From the NCBI GenBank assembly GCA_021323655.1, contig JAJPKO010000039.1:1-37102 (forward strand): 37,102 nt of DNA. The letters are read 5' to 3'. This stretch comes from Acidobacteriaceae bacterium (GTDB taxonomy: Bacteria > Acidobacteriota > Terriglobia > Terriglobales > Acidobacteriaceae). The notes under the pieces were generated by a model. It did not search any database. It was not told the DNA's origin and saw only the letters and a list, made by a program, of their open reading frames with translations. Shown here piece after piece: positions 31,417-37,102 of the stretch (its first letter is position 1; every line of letters begins with the position of its first letter). A program made the position numbers and the translations under genes.

Positions 31417-32124
31417 CTACGCCTCTCCTCCGCGCACGAACTGCTCAAGTGTTTGCGGCAATTGGATCAGGGTCTTCACTGGAAACGGCTTCCGCCTGTC
31501 GGCAAGATCGGCCCATAGGCCCTCGAATCCTCCCGGGTGCCGCGTTAGCCGTCCCACATTGGCGTGGGTGAAGGCGCTCTCGTAAAACGCGCGCTCCCAC
31601 GCAGGAATAGAAGAAACCGAGGCATTCTCCGGACAGCGCATCGAACCGGTGCAAACGCGGCCGTCGTCAGACAGGTTCCAGTACGGCGCAACCGCGAGTG
31701 CGGTTTCAGCCGTTGGTCGTCGATTCACGGCCAGAGAGCGGATTTTTAAACCCAGGTTGCTGACTCTCCAGACGAGCGCTGGCTGCGGAAACATCCGGCC
31801 ATTGAATTTCACGGCCTTTCCCTCCGCATTCTCATAGAACATCTGACGGCGGCACGGAGGAGTCCACCACGCAATCATTCGATCGCTCTTCGCAAGCACG
31901 TTTTCCGGCAAAACCTCGGCCCTCACTGCGCCAGACAGAGAACGAGCAAGTGACTCGAGAAACCCGATGGTGAGCGGCTGGGCCGGTCCGAGCGTGGGAG
32001 CAGCATCTTTGTGGAGTGTGACCTGATGACGCGTGACAAAACTTCGCTGACGATCCCCGTAGACCAGGAGCGCGTCATGCAGCTCGAATCGATGGTTCTC
32101 GCCGATGGAGACATGAATCTGCAT
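31417..32124 (-). CDS. PRTRC system protein B
   Basis: This 235-residue protein starts MQIHVSIGENHRFELHDALL at ATG 32124, after a GGGAGAAGGGG stretch. It contains IAWWTPPCRRQMFY and YWNLSDDGRVCTGS, both typical of PRTRC protein B. The longer reading to 32322 is the antisense or overlap of protein F and is rejected. It overlaps the end of the protein F gene by about 50 bases. The function is unknown; maintenance of the element is inferred from the cassette. Confidence 0.87.
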   Translation of the reverse strand: MQIHVSIGENHRFELHDALLVYGDRQRSFVTRHQVTLHKDAAPTLGPAQPLTIGFLESLARSLSGAVRAEVLPENVLAKSDRMIAWWTPPCRRQMFYENAEGKAVKFNGRMFPQPALVWRVSNLGLKIRSLAVNRRPTAETALAVAPYWNLSDDGRVCTGSMRCPENASVSSIPAWERAFYESAFTHANVGRLTRHPGGFEGLWADLADRRKPFPVKTLIQLPQTLEQFVRGGEA

Positions 32125-33217
32125 TCCCCTTCTCCCACTCGACGAGGTCCTCCGCCAACTGGAAGACCTCTTGGTTGAAAGCGATGAAGCGCGTGACAGT
32201 ACGGATCGCCTTTCGCACCTCATTAGGCTTTTGCGGAGAGAACACGACGCCCAGCGTCGGTTCGGAACTTCCTTCCAGCATGTATTGGCTCTCTTCGTCA
32301 AAACAGGCGACGATCGCATCATGCTCTTTGAACGCGATCAACAATGAAGGCAAAGGGATCGTGTCATAGCCGCCTTCCTCTCGAAAGCAGGCATCCGAAG
32401 GGAGATGAAGGCGCGAGAGTTGCTCGATCTTCCGGAGCCGCTCGATCCAGCGCTGATACCTGCCTCTCCGATGGGCTGAAAGAAGCCTCTGGGCATCCCG
32501 GCCGCGACTGTTATAGCCGCTCTTCAATGTCTGGCCGATACACTCGGGCAGCGCCTTCTCGACCTCGGGAAACTCGTATTGTTCGTGATTCTCCGGATCA
32601 TCTTCGGCGTACTCTTTCATTCGCTCTTCGTATTGGAATGCATCATCGTGGTTGTAGACCCGCATCACGCGGTAGAGCGCATACGTCAGGGTCCAGTAGA
32701 ATGCGGCACCCAGACCCTGCGCCTCCGCTTCAAGCGCTTCGATTGCCGGCCCCATCTTGAGAAACCCACTACCGCCGCACTCGATTGTGACTGCGAGCCG
32801 GCCATTGCCCAGAAGCATCTCCTCTCCGTCCTGATCGGCAACGTCGCTGATACTGAGGTGGTACTCGACATTACGCTCAAGGAGATTCCAGCATGTCTCA
32901 CCGATGCCCTGCATGATGGAGCGCTGTGCAAAGAGCACCGCGCTCCCTTCACAATTCCGCCAGAGCTCCGGTCCGGCCAATTCCTCTCGAACCAGCGCTG
33001 CACATAATTCGTACAACAACTCCGCGCGGAATTCCTGGCTGTAGACTGCCGGAGCCCCATCAAGAATTGGCAACGCTAGGGAGAAAGCTGGTGCCAGGAT
33101 CTCTATGCCGGCGGGAACAACAGTTCCGCGCCTGTCGGCAGCACCTGGTCGGCCTCGGCGACGTAGCGGTCCATTGCTTCTGCGAGGCACTGGGACGCTT
33201 TGAGCGATTCTCTGCAT
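32075..33217 (-). CDS. PRTRC system protein F
   Basis: This protein is about 380 residues long. The conserved part begins at PAGIEILAPAFSLALPIL and continues with long helical segments, including ECGGSGFLKMGPAIEALEAE and an acidic middle (EEDDPENHEQYEF-like). It matches PRTRC protein F. The start is uncertain: ATG 33217, preceded by GAGG, and GTG 33190 both lie inside the small upstream gene, and no start codon exists closer to the conserved part. The product is part of the PRTRC run with B and ThiF downstream. Confidence 0.8.
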   Translation of the reverse strand: MQRIAQSVPVPRRSNGPLRRRGRPGAADRRGTVVPAGIEILAPAFSLALPILDGAPAVYSQEFRAELLYELCAALVREELAGPELWRNCEGSAVLFAQRSIMQGIGETCWNLLERNVEYHLSISDVADQDGEEMLLGNGRLAVTIECGGSGFLKMGPAIEALEAEAQGLGAAFYWTLTYALYRVMRVYNHDDAFQYEERMKEYAEDDPENHEQYEFPEVEKALPECIGQTLKSGYNSRGRDAQRLLSAHRRGRYQRWIERLRKIEQLSRLHLPSDACFREEGGYDTIPLPSLLIAFKEHDAIVACFDEESQYMLEGSSEPTLGVVFSPQKPNEVRKAIRTVTRFIAFNQEVFQLAEDLVEWEKGNADSCLHRREPSIRAA

Positions 33218-33321
33218 TGGAAATGCCTCACAAGTAGCTGGTTCTCTTTCGGCGGCGGCCCTCCAGCCTTGGCGCAAAACAACGCCAGCAGATCCGCCGA
33301 GGTGATGACTTCTTTCTGCAT
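33103..33321 (-). CDS. Small protein between PRTRC C and F
   Basis: This is a 72-residue protein from ATG 33321, with AAGGG six bases upstream and the stop of PRTRC C one base before, so it is coupled. It reads EVITSADLLALFCAKAGG and contains an acidic C-terminal part. I do not know the family. Its end overlaps the start region of the protein F gene by about 115 bases, in another frame. Confidence 0.55.
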   Translation of the reverse strand: MQKEVITSADLLALFCAKAGGPPPKENQLLVRHFQCRESLKASQCLAEAMDRYVAEADQVLPTGAELLFPPA

Positions 33322-33322
33322 G

Positions 33323-33538
33323 TCATCCCTTCGTGCCGATCGCGCGGCTGAATGTGTAGCGGAGGGCCGTTCCGGTAGCCTCGGGGCCGGAGACCGATGC
33401 TGTGGCAATTTCAGGGAATTGGGGTGTGAGCAGATCGCGGACCTGGTCTACGGAAAGTTCAGGGCCGGGATCGGGAATGCGAATTCCGTTGTACTGGAAC
33501 TCGCGGACCAACGCTTCAACCTTGAGGTTGCTCATCAT
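33323..33538 (-). CDS. PRTRC system protein C
   Basis: This 71-residue protein begins MMSNLKVEALVREFQYNGIR and continues LSVDQVRDLLTPQFPEIATA, which matches PRTRC protein C, a small beta-rich family with a ubiquitin-like look. Two ATGs in tandem (33538 and 33535) follow AGGAG. It is the first gene of the PRTRC run. ThiF in the same cassette is an E1-like protein, so a C-ThiF substrate-enzyme pair is a reasonable guess, but it is not shown. Confidence 0.87.
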   Translation of the reverse strand: MMSNLKVEALVREFQYNGIRIPDPGPELSVDQVRDLLTPQFPEIATASVSGPEATGTALRYTFSRAIGTKG

Positions 33539-33651
33539 TATTTCTCCTGTGCAGATTCCTTTATCGTTTCGTCGATCACTACCGAGGAGGGCGACTGGCC
33601 TCAAACAGTTTTCCCAAAAAACGTCGCTGGGTTTCGGTGTGTCAGGTTTCG

Positions 33652-34479
33652 ATGACAGCGTATAATTTTTGTCGCCCAGAAAGAGTACCTTTTTCTGAAA
33701 GAATTCATGGCCGAGTGCGCTCGATGACCTACGACATGCAGCAGCTGGCTACTCTTCTTTTGCAGCACCGAAACGGCAGAGAAGACTTCGGCGAAATCTC
33801 CCATCTAGAAGGGAGAGAATGTTCCAGGGCGATTGCCAATCGATTTCTGATCTGCTGCCTACTCGACTTCCAGCAAAACGCTGATGTCGCGTGGAAGAAG
33901 GGCGAGGCGCTGACCGAGCAGCTCGGCGGTGCCGAAAATGTCTGGTTGGCGATAAGCGACTTTCCTAGAGAGGCGTGGGACTCGAAATACCACGAATTTG
34001 GCAGGCCCCATCGCTTTCACTGGGGCTATGCACGCTTATGGGGCATCGCCAACGCAATATGCACTCGATACAACGGGGACGCCCGGAACATCTGGAGCAA
34101 CAGGTCCCCGTACGATGCCCTTGTTCACTTGTGGGCAGTAGGAGCTGGCGACCAGATCTCCAGGATGATTGTCGGAGCACTGCGCGAATCTGGTCAGATT
34201 AAAGGCGACTCAGGAGACGTGAAAGCGGACGTGCATCTCCGCCGGGTACTTGGCCGAGCTGTCTATGGCCACGAGATTGGGGTCGCTAATGCGGCCCAGA
34301 TCATCGATTTGACCAGAGAACTTCACCCGACAGATCCGTGGCAACTGGATTGGCCGCTGTGGATTCTCGGAAGATCGAACTGCAAGGCAACGGACCCGAA
34401 CTGCCTTGAGTGTTACCTGCGACCTCATTGCATCTATGATCGGCAGCATCGCGGCACGGATGCGGTCGAATCTTCGTAG
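33652..34479 (+). CDS. Endonuclease III-like HhH-GPD glycosylase with Fe-S cluster
   Basis: This protein is about 275 residues long. A helix-hairpin-helix-like segment (AVGAGDQISRMIVGAL) is followed by the catalytic-Asp motif KADVHLRRVLGR (about residue 193). At the end is the Fe-S loop C244, C251, C254, C260 (C-x6-C-x2-C-x5-C), as in endonuclease III and MutY. The HhH lacks the Lys of EndoIII, suggesting a glycosylase without strong lyase action. ATG 33652 is one possible start; GTG 33637 and ATG 33724 are alternatives. It is divergent from PRTRC C. The damaged base it removes is unknown. Confidence 0.72.
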   Translation: MTAYNFCRPERVPFSERIHGRVRSMTYDMQQLATLLLQHRNGREDFGEISHLEGRECSRAIANRFLICCLLDFQQNADVAWKKGEALTEQLGGAENVWLAISDFPREAWDSKYHEFGRPHRFHWGYARLWGIANAICTRYNGDARNIWSNRSPYDALVHLWAVGAGDQISRMIVGALRESGQIKGDSGDVKADVHLRRVLGRAVYGHEIGVANAAQIIDLTRELHPTDPWQLDWPLWILGRSNCKATDPNCLECYLRPHCIYDRQHRGTDAVESS

Positions 34480-34549
34480 CACCGGATTATTGCTCGCGCT
34501 TTCAGCCAGCCCCCTTCCATTTGGTTCTTTAGCACTATTGCTGCTTCGA

Positions 34550-34762
34550 CTACGCGGCACGTTTGCCGATTTCCTTGAGCTTCCGATAGAAAGTCGTCTT
34601 GCCAATTCCGAGCAGCCGCGCAGCTTCGAGGGATCTGCGATTCGATCGCTGGTAGGCTGCAAGGATCAATGCACGTTCGGCTTCAGCCATCGTCGGGAAC
34701 TGGTCCGAGTTGCCGTTCGGCAATGAAATCGGTGACAACGCCGAGTCCATTCCCGGCTGCAT
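34550..34762 (-). CDS. Small Fis-type helix-turn-helix protein
   Basis: From ATG 34762 this encodes 70 residues. The end SLEAARLLGIGKTTFYRKLKE is the Fis/NtrC C-terminal DNA-binding helix-turn-helix. The frame is open further upstream to 34900 and adds NLEQARQLLAEASKRL. The ATG shares a base with the stop of the zinc-ribbon gene (TAATG), so the two could be coupled. They may instead be one gene split by a frameshift; see the findings. It likely regulates genes of the element. Confidence 0.7.
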   Translation of the reverse strand: MQPGMDSALSPISLPNGNSDQFPTMAEAERALILAAYQRSNRRSLEAARLLGIGKTTFYRKLKEIGKRAA

Positions 34763-34968
34763 TAGGCGTTTTGATGCCTCGGCAAGGAGCTGGCGCGCCT
34801 GCTCGAGATTGTTGAGGCATTTTGGATCACGATCTTCTCGACGACGCGCTCGACAGTCCTTACAACTGGTTGAGGTAGCGCCGCGCCGCAGCGCCGACAA
34901 TTCGCTTGTTCATTCCACTGGACAAGTTCACAATTCCGACAGCGAGTTCTCTCCCGGTCTTCGTTCAC
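34762..34968 (-). CDS. Small zinc-ribbon protein preceding the Fis-type protein
   Basis: This is a 68-residue protein. The GTG start at 34968 is chosen for the strong GGAGGA six bases upstream. CRNC and CRRC form a zinc ribbon at residues about 9-28. After VVRTVERVVEKIVIQ the translation becomes Ser/Arg-rich and stops in a TAATG overlap. The alternative frame at the same place gives a better-looking helix, so a frameshift is possible near the AAAA run at about 34820. The function is probably nucleic-acid binding or regulation. Confidence 0.6.
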   Translation of the reverse strand: MNEDRERTRCRNCELVQWNEQANCRRCGAALPQPVVRTVERVVEKIVIQNASTISSRRASSLPRHQNA

Positions 34969-34999
34969 GGTGTTTCCTCCGAGGTTGTGAGTACCGAAT

Positions 35000-37102
35000 T
35001 CAATCAAACAGGTTGAGTTGCAAATTGGCTTCGGTCGAAGTCGGCCACAGCGTTGTCTTCTTCGGCCTGTCTGCCGTTTTCGTCTTGATCAAGTCGACGC
35101 CGAACATCGTAGGCACAGGTTGCGAAGCGGGCATCACCGGCACTTCGAGAACTAGCGTGGGGTCGTCTTCCGACTCGGATTCGACCGCCACTGCAGAGCG
35201 TGGTTGGGTCTTCGCGCGCTCTTTATCGAGGTCTCTCCATACTGCGTCGGCGGATTCTCCGACGCCAGCCTTCTCCACCAGTTCGCGGGCCATTGCACTC
35301 ATGAGGTCTTCATCAGTATCCAGTGCCTGCAATCCCTCACCGGTGAACTTTCCCTCCATCATCAGGGCCACGAGCATCTTTTTGCCCATCAGCCGGAGAC
35401 AGGTCTCCTGCATGGCGCCCGCGTAGGTGACGAACTTCACGCGCACCGGAAGGCGCTGACCGATACGCCACGACCGGCGACTGGCCTGACGCAGCGTGTG
35501 CAGCGAATAGCCGGTTTCGTAAAAATAAAGAGTTGGGAACGCCAACAGGTCGAGCCCGGTCTCGACCAGTTTGGGGTGGCAGATGACGACTTCGACGCCT
35601 GTCTTTAGTTGGCGGTCGTACCAGTCCTCTCGCCTGTCTGTCGCGACCGATGACCGAAGCACTGCCGTCCGTATGCCTTCACGCTCAAGGACCGTCTGCA
35701 AGCGCAGCGTAACGTCCTTTTCACCTGTGTAAGTGGCATAGACCTGACACCGCCTACCCTGGCGCAATTCGTCCTTGATGTCGGTGATGAGAGCGCGCTC
35801 CTTGGCATAGAGCGTGTCACGGGTCAGGTTTTCTGGTTCGGTGACCAGGAACCTCACATACTCCCGTGATTGAGGATCGAAGGCACGCGCCCAGATCTGT
35901 TCGAAGTCATATGGATGATCGGGATAGAGCAACAGAGTATTGAGCAGAATACTCATCAGGCTCTTGTTGCCCCGATGCTCCTTCATCGCCGCGCGAATTT
36001 CCTCCTCCAACTGCTCGTAGGCTTTCTGGAGCGTTTCATCCATATCGACGGAGATCACGCTCTCGTCGTACCGCGGCAGATTGTCGGAGATGTCTTCGAG
36101 CGACAGGAATGCCGTCGAGCTCATGAGAAACTTGCCGAAAAGCAATGGCGATGCCCCGGGCTTCCGCAGGACTCGAACGGTCTTCTTCGTTGCCCGTGAG
36201 CAGGCGTTGTCGGAATCCTCGATTTTCTCGATGGTTTCAAGAACGCCGTACTGCTCCTGGAAATCGCGCCTCCCTTGTCCTCCATAAGCGAAGCCTTGGC
36301 GCACCATTACACGCGGCTCCATCCGAAAGAAGATGTTAAACAAATCGTCGGCGTAGCCGCCCATCAGGGTTCCGGTAAGGCCGATTAGTCTGTGCGCAGC
36401 ACGGCCAAGAACGCCAAGACCGTTGCCCTGCGCCGTGTCGCCGGCGAGCTGATGCAATTCATCGGCGATGGCAAAGTCAAACCAGCCCTTCATGTATCGG
36501 CCGATGTATTCGACCGGCGCCATACGCTGAATGCGAGTTCGATCTGCCTGCCAAAGCGGTGAGAACTTCATTGTTCCGCCACGGCTTCCGGGCAGAGTTT
36601 CCGCGACCTTTACCTTCTCCGCGAAATCGAGACTCGTGAGCTTCTCCATCTCTGAATCGAGGATCGCCATGCCGGAATCCGGATTGACGATACCGCCAAG
36701 ATTGGGACCCGACTTCGCCTTGATATAGACGTGGTCCCAGAAGTAGCTGAGCTTGCCCTTGTCCTTGCCAGTAATGAAGAAGGTGGGACACGGAAAGCGC
36801 TTTTGCCACTCATTCCGCCCCATTCCCCTCATATCCGCCAGGGAGAGCCGCTTTCCTTCATAGACCGTTTTTCCCTTGTTGAGCTTGACTTCGCACACGC
36901 CGTGCGGCCGGTTGCGATCGCCTCCATTGCGCATGTCCTCGATCAGGAAGACACGAGCCCGCGGAATCGTAAGGAGCGCTTCACGGGCCCACTTCTGGGT
37001 GATGTGCGAGGGACACATCACGAGCGTGGAACTTGGCCGTCCACCGGCGAGGACATGAATCGTGCCAAGCGCCATAAAGGTTTTGCCGGCCCCACATTCG
37101 GC
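35000..37102 (-). CDS. SNF2-type DEAD/DEAH helicase, 5' end outside the window
   Basis: At least 700 residues are present; the reading frame is open to the window edge. The first visible residues are CGAGKTF, the end of a Walker A motif, so part of the N-terminal domain is missing. Then follow LVMCPSHITQKW (motif Ia), IADELHQ (Walker B, DELH form), GLTGTLMGG (motif III) and RQASRRSWRIGQ (motif VI), a superfamily 2 helicase pattern of SNF2 type. The C-terminus is disordered and ends QLNLFD, which resembles a beta-clamp-binding tail. The zinc-ribbon gene lies 31 bases downstream. It is likely involved in replication or transfer of the element. Confidence 0.85.
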   Translation of the reverse strand, partial: AECGAGKTFMALGTIHVLAGGRPSSTLVMCPSHITQKWAREALLTIPRARVFLIEDMRNGGDRNRPHGVCEVKLNKGKTVYEGKRLSLADMRGMGRNEWQKRFPCPTFFITGKDKGKLSYFWDHVYIKAKSGPNLGGIVNPDSGMAILDSEMEKLTSLDFAEKVKVAETLPGSRGGTMKFSPLWQADRTRIQRMAPVEYIGRYMKGWFDFAIADELHQLAGDTAQGNGLGVLGRAAHRLIGLTGTLMGGYADDLFNIFFRMEPRVMVRQGFAYGGQGRRDFQEQYGVLETIEKIEDSDNACSRATKKTVRVLRKPGASPLLFGKFLMSSTAFLSLEDISDNLPRYDESVISVDMDETLQKAYEQLEEEIRAAMKEHRGNKSLMSILLNTLLLYPDHPYDFEQIWARAFDPQSREYVRFLVTEPENLTRDTLYAKERALITDIKDELRQGRRCQVYATYTGEKDVTLRLQTVLEREGIRTAVLRSSVATDRREDWYDRQLKTGVEVVICHPKLVETGLDLLAFPTLYFYETGYSLHTLRQASRRSWRIGQRLPVRVKFVTYAGAMQETCLRLMGKKMLVALMMEGKFTGEGLQALDTDEDLMSAMARELVEKAGVGESADAVWRDLDKERAKTQPRSAVAVESESEDDPTLVLEVPVMPASQPVPTMFGVDLIKTKTADRPKKTTLWPTSTEANLQLNLFD

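Noticed and set aside
32125-32322. N-terminal extension of PRTRC B
   Set aside because: It is Arg/Ser-rich antisense-style sequence in the middle of protein F; ATG 32124 starts the conserved region.
1-37102. CRISPR array, tRNA, rRNA or insertion sequence
   Set aside because: No regularly spaced repeats, cloverleaf-like sequence, rRNA-like segment or transposase motif was recognised by eye.

Overview
The window looks like part of a large integrative or conjugative element, or a plasmid, from a soil or environmental bacterium. The coding style and some protein types (TTG/GTG starts, zinc-ribbon plus Fis-type helix-turn-helix proteins, CHAT-TPR proteins) suggest Acidobacteriota. That is an impression, not a proof. 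No rRNA, tRNA, CRISPR array or transposase was seen. The right third (about 22.8-37.1 kb) is mobile-element backbone. It holds a Gp157-like protein, RNase HI, a MoxR ATPase / DUF3150-like / VWA-metallopeptidase set, a PRTRC cassette (C, small ORF, F, B, ThiF, and E further on), a DUF433/DUF5615 toxin-antitoxin pair whose antitoxin is broken, an endonuclease III-like glycosylase and a large SNF2-type helicase cut by the window edge.

The left two thirds (about 1.1-22.5 kb) are accessory cargo. First comes a mercury uptake operon (merR, merT, merP, a GDCCVxC protein) with no mercuric reductase in the window. Next is a two-gene protease module on the minus strand, a membrane-anchored TPR-CHAT protease followed by an S41/PDZ protease. 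Small zinc-ribbon and hypothetical genes lead into an AbiEii-type nucleotidyltransferase fused to a WYL domain, two HNH-type genes and an unknown gene. A compact type II-short CBASS operon follows: CD-NTase, an E2-like protein with a cysteine-rich tail, and a patatin phospholipase.

The most interesting part is 13.99-22.5 kb. It has a single-chain type ISP / IIG restriction-modification protein. This is followed by a tightly packed operon of a SIR2 - RecG-like HATPase - APAZ fusion (857 aa), a short prokaryotic Argonaute (MID-PIWI, catalytic residues apparently lost) whose gene overlaps it by 35 nt, and a small caspase/CHAT-like protein 13 nt further on. A convergent PD-(D/E)xK-like nuclease gene closes the island. 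The SIR2-APAZ plus short pAgo core is a known type of NAD-depleting abortive-infection system (SPARSA). The central HATPase module and the linked caspase-like gene make this version unusual, and it may be an extended system with two effectors.

The island begins right beside a decayed HNH endonuclease gene on the opposite strand. An intact relative of that gene lies 5 kb to the left, which suggests that repeated insertion and decay at one hotspot built the cargo.
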